The translations under genes and the position numbers were made by a program. The notes under the pieces are model-generated. The model did not search any database. It worked only from the letters and a program-made list of their open reading frames with translations, and was not told where the DNA came from. Below, piece after piece: positions 1 to 9,468 of a DNA stretch of 20,230 nucleotides; the stretch's first letter is position 1; each line of letters begins with the position of its first letter. This DNA is from an uncultured Mycoplasma sp. (lineage in GTDB: Bacteria; Bacillota_I; Bacilli_A; Mycoplasmatales; Metamycoplasmataceae): contig CASDWL010000036.1 of the NCBI GenBank assembly GCA_949284615.1, forward strand, positions 1 through 20,230, in the 5' to 3' direction.

Positions 1-862
1 CAAATATTAGTGAATAAAAACAAAAAATAAAATTATTATTTGATAATAAAAATATTTTATTGTTATTATTAGCTAGAATAAATTTAATGATATTATCAAT
101 AATATTTTTGTTTAAATTAATATTGTCTAAATTGCTATTAATGAACAATTTAATAACCTCTTCTTGATTATCTAGCGTACTAAATAATTTAATATCAAAT
201 TTAGAATGAGATCAATTTTGATATTCTTTTTTAATATCACTAATTTTTTTTTCTAAATTTGCATTATATGAAATAAATTCATTTAATAGCTTTTCTTTTT
301 CATTTTGAGAATATTTATTTAAAATATTGTTTCTAATGTTGTTTCTTGTGTAATGAGATTCAAAATTTGTATAATCATCATGGTATCTAATTTTTAAATT
401 ATGTGCTAATTCATAAATTTCATTTTTCCAGTATTTAAATAGAAAAGGTCGATAAATATTCATATTGTTTAACTGAATTTTTTCTTTTATTCCATAAAAC
501 AATTTGTCGGGATTTTTGTCTTTTTGCATTAAGCATGTTTCTAAAAAATCATCTTTATGATGAGCTACCAATAATTGATTACATTGATATTTTTGATAAA
601 GTTGTAAGAAAAAATCATATCTTACATTTCTAGCTCATTTTTCAAAATTAGTCCTTTTATCAAAAGAATTGGGACTTAAAATGAGTTTTTCTAATTTTAA
701 TTGATATTTTTGGGCAAATTCATCAACAATTTTTTCATCAATATGTGTATCATTTCTAACATTATAGTTAACATAGGCCAAAATGACATCTTTATCATGG
801 CGATACTCATAAGCTAAAAGCATTGAATCTACCCCACCACTAATAGCCAATATTTTTTTCAA
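1..862 (-). CDS. tilS: tRNA(Ile)-lysidine synthase, 3' end cut off by the window edge
   Basis: TilS uses ATP and lysine to convert C34 of tRNA-Ile2 to lysidine, so that the tRNA reads AUA as Ile; it acts in the cytoplasm. The N-terminus carries the PP-loop ATP-pyrophosphatase motif SGGVDS (residues 8-13), and further on the family motif LLVAHHKDDFLET is present. TGA codons at 635-637 and 212-214 must be read as Trp for the frame to continue; with them it stays open to base 1, giving about 287 visible residues of a protein usually near 300-450. The start is a TTG at 862-860, chosen because AAAAGGGA lies just upstream inside the end of pth and the PP-loop follows at the expected distance. It lies one base after the pth stop, so it is probably co-transcribed and translationally coupled. 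The C-terminal end is outside the window. Confidence 0.93.
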
Positions 863-863
863 A

Positions 864-1424
864 TTATTCCCTTTTACGATTGAAATTATTTGTTACATAA
901 TGAATACCATTATAAATAACACTTGTAATAGCATCTGCAGCTTCAATAATAACTTTATTAATTATAGGTTTTTGATTATCATCAAATGGTTCTAAAACAT
1001 AATCACTAATAGACGATCCTTTTTTTTCTGGTCTTCCAATTCCAATTTTTAATCGATAAAATTCAGATGTACCTATTTTTTCTATAATATTTTTAACACC
1101 ATTATGGCCACCTGAAGAATTTGATATTTTAATTTTTGCTTGACCAACTTTAATATCTAGATCATCACAAATTACCAAAATATCTTTAGGTAATATTTTG
1201 TAAAAATCCATTACTTTTTTTACAACTTCACCTGATAGATTCATATATGTTAATGGTTTTATCAAAATAAAATCTTCATTCATATAAAACAAAGCATCAA
1301 ATTTTTCTTTTGATAGCTTTATATTATTTTTTTTTGCAATCTCATCTATAACTTGAAATCCAATATTATGTCTTGTATTTTCATATTCATTACCTGGATT
1401 GCCAAGACCTATAATCAACTTCAT
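864..1424 (-). CDS. pth: peptidyl-tRNA hydrolase
   Basis: Pth hydrolyses the ester bond of peptidyl-tRNAs that drop off ribosomes, recycling the tRNA. The 186-residue length is normal for the family. The N-terminus has the signature IIGLGNPGNEYENTRHNIGF, with the conserved Asn and the catalytic His of the TRHNIGF segment; KPLTYMNLSG, CDDLD and SSGGHNGVKNI are also present in the usual order. No TGA readthrough is needed. The ATG at 1424-1422 has no Shine-Dalgarno sequence, but a TATAAA box ends 11 bases before it, suggesting a near-leaderless mRNA. The gene is directly followed by tilS, a pairing of translation genes often seen in Firmicutes and Mollicutes. A strong terminator separates it from the large lipoprotein gene upstream. 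Confidence 0.96.
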   Translation of the reverse strand: MKLIIGLGNPGNEYENTRHNIGFQVIDEIAKKNNIKLSKEKFDALFYMNEDFILIKPLTYMNLSGEVVKKVMDFYKILPKDILVICDDLDIKVGQAKIKISNSSGGHNGVKNIIEKIGTSEFYRLKIGIGRPEKKGSSISDYVLEPFDDNQKPIINKVIIEAADAITSVIYNGIHYVTNNFNRKRE

Positions 1425-1435
1425 AATAATTTAAT

Positions 1436-1441
1436 TTTATA
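1436..1441 (-). promoter_or_regulatory. putative -10 box for pth-tilS
   Basis: TATAAA on the minus strand ends 11 bases before the pth ATG and lies just downstream of the lipoprotein terminator. A transcript from it would have a leader of about five bases, consistent with the missing Shine-Dalgarno sequence. No convincing -35 is seen, which is common in mycoplasmas. Confidence 0.4.
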
Positions 1442-1451
1442 CTATTTATTT

Positions 1452-1497
1452 TAAAAATAAAAATCATAACTTTTGTATTAATGTACAAAAATTATGA
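1452..1497 (-). terminator. intrinsic terminator of the large lipoprotein gene
   Basis: An inverted repeat pairs 1464-1477 with 1484-1497 around a 6-base loop: 14 pairs with one exception at 1470/1491. That pair is a G-U wobble in the minus-strand RNA but a C-A mismatch in the plus-strand RNA. The minus strand continues into TTTTTATTTTT. Both points favour minus-strand use, ending the lipoprotein transcript before pth. Confidence 0.8.
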
Positions 1498-1538
1498 CTT
1501 TTTTATTTTTTTAATTTAAATTAATTACTTAATTTAAT

Positions 1539-4500
1539 TTATTCTTGGTTTTCATCTGTATTTTCACCATTTCCTTGATCTGTATTTCCTGAATTATCTG
1601 AACCACCTGATTCATTACCGTCTCCATTATCATCTCCTGTATCAGGACTTGATGGTGTATCACTAGCACCTAAAGTTACAGTAATTTTTAAAGTAAATGT
1701 AACAGTTTGTTTAGTTTGAAGGTCTGTTAATGTACCTTTTAATGTAACAGTTTGTGGAGTATTTTTAATTAAAGGAGAATTATTAGTTAATTTTCCATTT
1801 TCTAATTTTCAATCATTTGAAGTAGTTGATGGAGTAGTTTCATCTAATGCTAGATCAATTAATGATTCTTGTGTTTGTAGATTATCTTTTTGAATTTCTC
1901 AATGTAAAGATGTATTTGATGAATCAGTAAATGGATTATTATCAAATGTAAATCATGATAAGAAATCTTCTAATTGAGCATCGCCTTCTTTAGCTTCAGA
2001 TGTAACTTCAGAAGTAGAAGAATAATTATAATCTTTAATATCAAATTGAATATATGTATTTGATGAACTAGTAGTTGTAATAGAAACTTCAAATGAGTTT
2101 TTTAATGTATTTGAGTTTTTTTCTTGTGCTGATTCTGATGTTGAAGAAATTATTGTACTTGATGATATATCAAGATTAGTTCAACTAGATTCATTATCTT
2201 TTGAAGATGACTCCTGCACTGTTCCTAAAATTTTTTTATCTAAAGATGAAATTAAAGATGAACTTTCATATGTTGGAATTTCTATTTCTGTAGATATATC
2301 TGAATGGTTTTTAACAGAAACTTTTATTTTATTACCATATAAACTAGATATTACTTCTAGTGTTGATGATTTTGATGATGAGTTACTTAAAGAAGGTTTA
2401 GGTATTGTTATTACAATATTAGATTCTTCTTTTTTAATTGTCATTCCTAATTCAGTAGGATTTAATGGAGTGCTATTTCCTTCTTGCTGTGATTGATCAG
2501 AACATGAATTTTTAATTTCTACAAATTCATATGAATCTAGTACACCAGATAAATTTTCTCCTTTTAGAGTAATTTTAATTCCTTCTGTAGATAATGAAGC
2601 TGAAGATTTGCTTCCTTCATCTGTTGAGAATTTTGGAGTAGGCATTTGGAATGTTTGTTTAACACTATCAAATCCTTTGATTCCAAATTCTAAATTCATA
2701 CCTAATACATCTGAATAATTTGCTTCAAATGTAACTTGTTCATTGTTTGTTGATGATTCATCCTTAACAATTTGTCATTTATTTTGAATATCATCAATAG
2801 GTGTTTCAGGTGCTGTGGTTGTATCACCATCTTCTAATAACATAATTTTGCTTTTATTTGATACAGTTGCATTTGATTGTGAAGCATTAGTAATATTTCA
2901 CAATTCCATATCTTTAGGTAAATTTGTTCCTTTTATAGTAAGTTTAACTTTTTCAGCTTCTCCTGCATTTGCAGGTGTATCTATTGTTGTATCAGGAGTG
3001 TTTGGATCAGTACTTGGAGTTGTAATTGTTGGATTTTCTAAATTACCTAATTTAAATGTTAATTTAACTTTAAATTGAACTTGTTCTTCTGTTGTTTCAT
3101 CTTTTAAAGTTCCTAGAAGAGTTATTGTTATTCCTTCTTCTGTTAATTCATTTTTATTATGTAATGAACTTATAATATTAGTTAATGCACTATTTTCATT
3201 ATTAACAAATTCATCTGAAGTTGATCCAGTAGAAGCATCTTTTGTTCATTGAAGAGTTGTATAAATTTTATTATTAGAAGGATCTGAATCAATTTCATTT
3301 GGTGTAAATCCTTTTTGACCTCCAAATACACTTAACATATCTTGATCTGTATCAGCTAATAATGGTAAGAAAATATATGTAAAATGTTTATAACTAGAAG
3401 TTATTTCATATTCAAAAGTTTTTAGTTCACCATCTTTTGTTGATGAACTTGTTAATTCTTTAATTTGATCCATTGGTAAATCTACCCCAGGATCTGTATC
3501 TGATTCTGCATTTGAATTACTTTGTGTAATTCCGCTAAAGAATAATTCTTTATTTATAGATGTAAGTGCAACATAAGAAGCAAAAGTGAATTGCACTGCA
3601 CCTTCTTTATTGGTAACCCCCCCTCTGGTGTATTAGATGAATTATCAGTTTTAAGTGCTACAGTAAATGTTTTACCATATAATCCTTTAGTTTGAGCTGT
3701 TGGTAAATCAGTACTTGATGGATTTGAACTAACTTCTTTAAATTTTTTAATTATAAAATGAACTTCATTTGAAGTATTTGTTATACCTTCGCTTGTATCA
3801 AATTCTAAAATATCACTAGTTATGCTTGGATTTGTAGTTGAATCAACTTTGCTATTAACTCCATCATTAGGAACATTAGGAATATAGGTAAATTCATATT
3901 TATCTTTATTAGATATATCTAAATTTTTACCTGTTACAGTTATTGTTAAATCTCCATTATCCTTAATTTCACTTTTTGCTGTTTCTATTGTCATAGAAGC
4001 TAATTTAAATGTTAAATTAAGATTAAATGTTGTTGATTCACCTGTTTGAGTATCAGTTAAAATTCCTTGAATAGTAACCTTAGCATCATCAACTAATTCA
4101 GTTGTATTATACAATCCATTGGTTGTATCATAAGCAAAAGTAGGTTGATCTGCTCTTGAAGTAGTAGGCAATTTTCATTCTAATGTAATAAAACTAGTTG
4201 TAGTATCTCCATAACCTTTTTGACCTTGTAAATATTGTAAGAAGCATCACTGTCTTGATGTTTCAAATTAATAGCAATATATTTATTATTACTATCTTGT
4301 AAATTAATGGTTCATTCTAAATTATTTCCTTCAAATTTTAATTCAGTACCTGTAGATGGTTTTTGTGAATTCCCCTCATAACTTGTTGCAAAAATACCAT
4401 TAGTTACACCTATAGGAGCTACATATGAAGCAAAAGTGAATTCTTGTTTATCTGTTGAACCATTAATATTAACTTCATATGTCTCACCATATAAGTTTTT

Positions 4501-6963
4501 AGTTAAAACTTCATTTGTTCCATCTCCAGTTACTTTTTGAATTGTAATAACAACTTTTTTATCACTTTCTCAATCAAAAGTTGATTTTTCAATTCTAGTT
4601 TTTAATTCATCACCTGTAGGTGCTACATTTGTAGTTGCATCTCCAACACTAGCATCATCTCTACTTTGTCCACCATTTGAAGTTTTATCTTTATGAGTAA
4701 ATACATAGGTATCTAAATTTGCAGAAAGATTTGTTCCTTCAATTGTTATTGTAAAATCTCCATTATTATCCATTTCTGTACTAACTTGTGTTATAGATGA
4801 TGTAGGAACTGTCACTTCTTTAGCTGTAGCAGCATTTTCGGGTTGGAATGAGTATGTTTTACCCATAATATCTTTATTAAAATCAGCCACAAAAGTTATT
4901 GATGTTGCTGAAGGAGAAGAAGTAGTATCAATAGTTCATACAGAAGAACTTGTTGTATCTTCTTTTGTTGATGGTGTAGGTTGTTCTGGTGCTTTTGTAA
5001 CTTCTTTTATAGTTCATTTATCTTGAGAAGTAGGTAAATTGGTACCTGTAAAAGTAACTTTAACTTTTTTACCTTTACTATCACCTTCTATTATTCATTC
5101 AACAGTAGGTTCATTTGATATTACAACATCTGCTGTATGTAAAACAAATGTAATTGATAAAGTAAATGTTTTTGATCTATCTGTAATAGTGTCAGTTAAT
5201 GTTCCGGTTAAAGTAGCAGTTATATTTCCACCAGCAGTTAATGCATTTGTATTATGTAATTCTGATGTTGATTGATCAAAAGTAAAATTACTTTTACTAT
5301 CTTCATTTAAAGCTCAAGTTAAAGCTGATTGAGCTGATGAAGTATAGCCTTTATATCCACTAAGCATTTCTAAAATACCATCATCATTTGAACCATTACT
5401 TGATGTTGGTAATGATATTTTCATGAAAGTATTTGTTTTAGATGTGGTAGTAAAAGTAAAACTCAAATTATCACCTGTAATATTTTCATCAGGTAATGGA
5501 GTTGCTATTGAATTATCACTTGTTCCTTCATGATTATTAACAAATAATTTATCTTTAATTACACCTGTAGGAGCTGTATAATCTCCAAAATCAAATTCTG
5601 TACCTTCACCTTGATTATTTACTTTAATTTTGAATTTTGTTCCATATAAATTTTTGGTAATACATGTAGCATTATCACTACCTTTATATATTGTAATTAC
5701 TATATTTGTAGCACTTGTTCAATCAAGTTCAACTTTATCATTATTAATATCTAATGAAGGAGTAGTTCCATTACTTATAGCTTCTCCTGCATATTCAAAT
5801 TTATATAATGACTTACTTGAAGATAAATTAGTACCTGTAATACTTAATTCAAAATCACCTTTATCTGTCATTTGTGAGCTAATAGAATTTATAGTTGGAG
5901 TTACCACTGTAAATTCTTTTGAAGTAGTTTTTTCTCCATTTGTTACTTCAACTGTAAAACTTTTTCCCATTACATTAGCATATGTTGCTTCAAATTTTAC
6001 TACTGTATCAGTTGCAGCTGGATCAGTCTTCATAGTTCATTCATTTGAAGAAGTTGAACCATTATTCTCTTTAAACACAAATTTAGTGCTATCAGTAGGT
6101 AATTTAGAACCTGTAATAGTAATAATTACTTTGTCATTATTTATTTCTTGACTAATATTGTTAATAGTTACTTCTGTTGGTTGATTTTGGAAATTAATTG
6201 AAATTTGGAAATTACCTTCATATCCTTCAGCTTTAATTTTTCCTACTAATTTAAGAGATTCATTTTCACTAATTGCTTCTCTGCTAGACAATATATTTCC
6301 TGATTCAATTTGAAATTTATCAACCCCAACTCCATTCAAATTTAATATTGATCACTCAATATTATTTTCGGGATTATATCCTTGGTATCCACTAAAAGAT
6401 GTTAAATTTTCTGGTAGTTCCATTTTAATATATTGTGATCCTGTTGTTCCTTGTCTAAATTGAAAAGTTAAATTTAAATCACTATTAAATACAATATTTG
6501 CCTTATTAGAATCATTTGAAGAAACATTGGCATTAGATGATTGATATCCTTTAAAATTATTTTTTCCTTCTTCAGTTATTGCAGTAGGTTCAAATGGAGT
6601 TGAGAAATCACTAAACAGTGGTCTATCATTACGTATAAAACTATATTTTTTTCCTTTTGTAGTATCCTTTGTTGCTTTTAATATAACTTGATTACTATTA
6701 CTTGTAGAATCTAATGTTCAATCATTTGAAGTTGTTCATTGAGTTACATTTCCATTAATTGAACTTTCAGAAATTTTTCAATCTGTTGTATTAGTTGAAA
6801 GATTTTTTCCATTGATTTTAAGTAAAAATTGAGTTTGCTCACCATTCAATTCTATAACATAATTATTGAAACTAGTTGATGAATCACCACATGATGTAAC
6901 TGCCAAAATAGGTACAGATAGTGCTAGAGATGATCCTAGACCTAATAATAATTTTTTATTCAT
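1539..6963 (-). CDS. giant modular surface lipoprotein, interrupted by two frame breaks
   Basis: The gene begins with a lipoprotein signal peptide: MNKK, a hydrophobic stretch, then a lipobox ending AVTSC (lipidated Cys25), followed by a Ser/Asp/Asn-rich mature chain. SD AAAGGA precedes the ATG. The first frame runs 927 codons to TAG at 4182-4180. Repeat homology, however, continues in the -1 frame from about 4240 to a run of seven C (3617-3623), and then in the next -1 frame to TAA at 1541-1539. Restoring one base at each place gives about 1808 residues. The mature part is a repeating set of beta-rich modules (see the repeat entry), with an acidic Gly/Ser/Asn/Asp-rich tail. It is probably an anchored, exposed adhesin-like or variable surface protein; some modules recall the Lipoprotein-17-related variable surface family, but this is an inference. 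As written, it would yield only the N-terminal half. The cause could be a decayed gene, slippage or sequencing error. Confidence 0.82.
3571..3592. repeat. 22-bp direct repeat, copy 1
   Basis: This matches 4421-4442 at 21 of 22 bases (core GAAGCAAAAGTGAATT). It encodes the EFTFASYVA / QFTFASYVA segment at the end of neighbouring type-b modules, one of the few places where copies remain alike at DNA level. Confidence 0.75.
3617..3623. other. homopolymer run of seven C (seven G on the coding strand)
   Basis: This is a rare G/C run in very A+T-rich DNA, placed exactly where the lipoprotein reading frame breaks. Upstream the frame reads ...NTPEGG; after the run, the homologous frame VTNKEGAVQFTF is reached only with one G more (8), two fewer (5), or a ribosome slip of -1 on G GGG GGG. 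Confidence 0.85.
4421..4442. repeat. 22-bp direct repeat, copy 2
   Basis: Partner of 3571-3592, differing at one base (ACATATGAAG against ACATAAGAAG). It lies in the preceding type-b module of the same lipoprotein. Confidence 0.75.
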
Positions 6964-6993
6964 AATTTAAATTCCTTTATTTATAAATATTTT

Positions 6994-7011
6994 CACTTAA
7001 CTTGCTAAGTG
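6994..7011 (-). promoter_or_regulatory. small hairpin in the lipoprotein 5' leader
   Basis: CACTTA and TAAGTG form a perfect 6-bp stem around a 6-base loop, about 30 bases before the lipoprotein start codon and upstream of its SD. It has no T run, so it does not look like a terminator; it may stabilise the leader or be a binding site. Confidence 0.4.
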
Positions 7012-7032
7012 GTTTATTACATTATTTTTTCT

Positions 7033-7038
7033 ATAATA
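7033..7038 (-). promoter_or_regulatory. putative -10 box for the large lipoprotein gene
   Basis: TATTAT on the minus strand lies about 70 bases before the lipoprotein ATG and directly downstream of a likely terminator for leuS. No clear -35 is visible. A transcript from it would include the 6994-7011 hairpin and the AAAGGA ribosome site. Confidence 0.35.
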
Positions 7039-7053
7039 AGAAAATTTTAAAAC

Positions 7054-7093
7054 AAAAAAAATAAGCATAAATTTGTCTAGCATAATTTTTATG
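7054..7093 (-). terminator. probable terminator between leuS and the large lipoprotein
   Basis: CATAAA and TTTATG at the ends of 7066-7093 pair around a long interior. The minus strand then reads CTTATTTTTTTT. The plus-strand side is also followed by eight T, so it could act in both directions. The stem is short and A/T-only, so confidence is moderate. Confidence 0.4.
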
Positions 7094-7227
7094 TTTTTTT
7101 TCAGAAAATCTAATATTTTATATTATTTTATATTAATTAAAAAATAAATGTACTTATGACCTTTAACCTTTTTATATTTATTACATATATAATGTTTGTT
7201 TAGTGTCTATAATTAATTCATAAAATA
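7094..7227. other. non-coding stretch after leuS
   Basis: The 264 bases between leuS and the lipoprotein gene (6964-7227) hold the leader hairpin, -10 box and terminator listed separately. In the remaining 134 bases I see no open frame, RNA gene or repeat of note. Confidence 0.5.
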
Positions 7228-9120
7228 TTAAATTACAAAATTAATAATTTTATTTTTAACATGGATAATTTTTTTGATTTTAGAATCTTTAATAAATTTT
7301 TTAACATTATCAATTTGTTGTGCTCAATTTATTATATCTTCATCATTATAATTAATTTCAGTTTCTAATGTTGACCGTAATTTACCATTTACTTGAATAG
7401 AAATAATTACACTATTTTGAATGATTTTATTTGCATCTCATTTAGGTCAATGATGTTTAGAAATCTCTTTTTCATTTAGCATTTCCATTAATTCTTCAGA
7501 AATATGAGGCGCAAATGGGGATAATAGGATTAAAAAATCTATTAAATATTTCTTATTATTTATAATCTCCACTTTATATAAAAAATTAACATAAACCATC
7601 ATCTTAGATATTGCTATATTAAATTTTAAATCTTCAATACAATTAGTTACATCTCTAATAGTCTCATGATAGATTGATTCTAATTCATCAATTTGCTGTT
7701 TTTGATTAAACTCAATGTTTGAATTTATTATATTTTCAAATAATCTTCAAACACGTTCTAATCACTTTCTAGTAGCTTTTAAATTTTTATCATTTCAAGG
7801 TTTGGTGTCTACTAAAGGCCCCATAAACATTTCGTATAATCTCAAAGTATCTGCACCAAATTCATCAACAATATCATTAGGATTAATAACATTTCCTTTT
7901 GATTTAGACATCTTTTGATTATCTGCACCTAAAATCATGCCTTGATTAACTAATTTTAAAAATGGTTCACTAGTAGGAACAATTTTTAAATCATATAAAA
8001 CTTTATGTCAAAAACGAGCATATAAAAGATGGAGTACTGCATGTTCTTGACCTCCTATATAAAGATCAACTGGAAGTCATTTTTGGAATCTTTCATAAGC
8101 TTCAGAAGAATTTAAATCAACATATGTTCCATCATCATTTTTAAGAATATACGCTAAATAATATCAAGAAGAACCTGCTCATTGGGGCATTGTATTAGAA
8201 TCTCTTTTTAATTTTCTTCCATTTATTGTTACTTCAATTCACTCCCTATTATTAGCCAAAGGAGATCTTCCATCCCCAGAGGGTTGAATATTAGTCATGA
8301 TTGGCAGTTCAACCAAATCTTCAATTAAATAAATATTATTATTTTCATCAAAAGCAATTGGAAAAGGTTCTCCTCAATATCTTTGTCTTGCAAAAACTCA
8401 ATCTTTTAAATGATATATGGTTTCACCATTTTGTTCTTTTTTACCAATTCAATTTTTTTGTAAAGCTATTAAAGAATTAGGTCAATTCACTTCATCTAAT
8501 CCTTCTAATAATTTATCTGCATAATTTGTTATTTTTAAAACTCATTGTTTCATTGATTTTTTAACTACAGGAAAATTACCTCTTTCACTAACTGCATTTC
8601 CATTTTCATCAATCAGCACTTCTTCATTAGCAAGCACTGTGCCTAATTTTTCACATCAATTGACATCTATTTCTCTAATTTCAGCTAAACCATTCTTATA
8701 CATTTGAGCGAATATTCATTGTGTTCAACGATAGTATTTTGGATCAGTTGTATTTACTTCTTTATCATAATCATATGAAAAACCAAGTGATTGAAGTTGC
8801 TTTCTAAAATTGTTTATATTTTCATTAGTAAAAGTTGCAGGATTATTTCCTGTTTGAATAGCATATTGTTCTGCTGGTAAACCAAAAGCATCTCATCCTA
8901 TTGGATGTAATACATCAAAATCATTTAATCTTTTATATCTAGCAATTATATCTGTTGCTGTATATCCTTCAGGATGGCCGACGTGAAGGCCAGATCCTGA
9001 CGGATATGGAAACATATCTAAAACATAAAATTTTTTGTCTTTATTTTCTGTTGTTTTAAATGTTTTATTTTTTAATCAATAATTTTGTCATTTTTTTTCT
9101 ATTGTTTTATGATCATACAT
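7228..9120 (-). CDS. leuS: leucyl-tRNA synthetase lacking the CP1 editing domain
   Basis: LeuRS activates leucine with ATP and charges tRNA-Leu in the cytoplasm. Class I motifs are intact: HVGH in [19 protein letters not shown] (residues 46-49) and KMSKS in [14 protein letters not shown] (403-407). The tRNA-binding helical and C-terminal domains are also present, ending at TAA 7230-7228. Many Trp are TGA, for example in PQWAGSSWYY. The protein has only 630 residues against roughly 800-860 for normal bacterial LeuRS. The missing part is clear: NWIGKKE (about residue 219) passes after about ten residues to HLKDWVFARQRYWG (about residue 236), where some 180-200 residues of CP1 editing domain normally sit. 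The leucine-specific insert before KMSKS is absent too. Mycoplasma mobile LeuRS is known to lack CP1. Mischarging of near-cognate amino acids is therefore expected here. The ATG has no SD; a TATAAT ends 11 bases upstream. Confidence 0.96.
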
Positions 9121-9131
9121 ATTGTTTAATA

Positions 9132-9137
9132 ATTATA
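9132..9137 (-). promoter_or_regulatory. -10 box for leuS, near-leaderless
   Basis: A perfect TATAAT on the minus strand ends 11 bases before the leuS ATG, so the transcript would have only about five leader bases. There is no SD between them and no good -35. Confidence 0.5.
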
Positions 9138-9468
9138 TTTTAAATTTCAATTTTTAATTTTAAATATATCATTTTTCAATTTGTATGAAAATGTACAGTT
9201 TTAAATTCAAAATACAATTAGAAACATACTTAAACACTTGAGTTTAAAATAAAAGATAACTACTAATTTTTTAAGATTATAAAATTATGATTTTAATTCA
9301 AGAATAAATTAAATTGATCATTATTTTTTAGCTTATAAATCTATGAAAACAATCAAATATATGATACAATGTTATTACTTGATTAAATTAGTATTAATAT
9401 TTTTTATTTTATTATTTTAACTCAAGATAAATTGATAAAAAAACAGGAAAGTTCAAGAATATAGTAAT
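9138..9468. promoter_or_regulatory. divergent intergenic region between leuS and the second lipoprotein
   Basis: No gene is seen here. A plus-strand extended -10 candidate TGATACAAT at 9361-9369 could drive the lipoprotein with a leader of about 93 bases. TTAAAC/GTTTAA at 9230-9247 forms a weak 6-bp hairpin. AGGAAA at 9445-9450 is the only SD-like sequence before the lipoprotein ATG, and at about 18 bases it is too far away for an ordinary SD. Confidence 0.35.

Larger units (their letters stand above)
1640..6140 (-). repeat. array of a-b-c protein modules inside the large lipoprotein
   Basis: Three module types recur in order. Type a has TGTNLP...W and FEATYANVMGKSF (near residues 278, 650, 1330). 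Type b has GDFxIxIxGTNLS...YxF, then VITI and LYGxxFxVxV (starts near residues 369, 734, 1002, 1461). Type c has xFMKISLP, GYKGY...LxW, then GTLTDxxTxxxxTFxLxLTF. The order is a partial unit, then a-b-c, a-b-c, b-c, a-b-c. Examples of type b are GDFELSITGTNLS, GDFTITIEGTNLS and GDLTITVTGKNLD. Copies are diverged in protein and mostly not alike in DNA. Residue numbers assume the two frame breaks are repaired. Confidence 0.75.

Noticed and set aside
4205..4225. Programmed -1 frameshift at C AAA AAG as the cause of the first lipoprotein frame break
   Set aside because: It would give KVKKGYG instead of the conserved GQKGYG; the homologous frame already begins upstream of this site, so an indel near 4240 fits better.
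2815..6151. Plus-strand open frames at 2815-3078, 5039-5275 and 5630-6151
   Set aside because: They lie opposite the lipoprotein and look like Val/Ser/Phe-rich mirror images of its Thr/Asn/Glu-rich repeats; no SD and no recognised domain.
9230..9247. Hairpin TTAAAC/GTTTAA as an operator between leuS and the lipoprotein
   Set aside because: Six A/T-rich pairs are expected by chance in this sequence; no match to a known operator.
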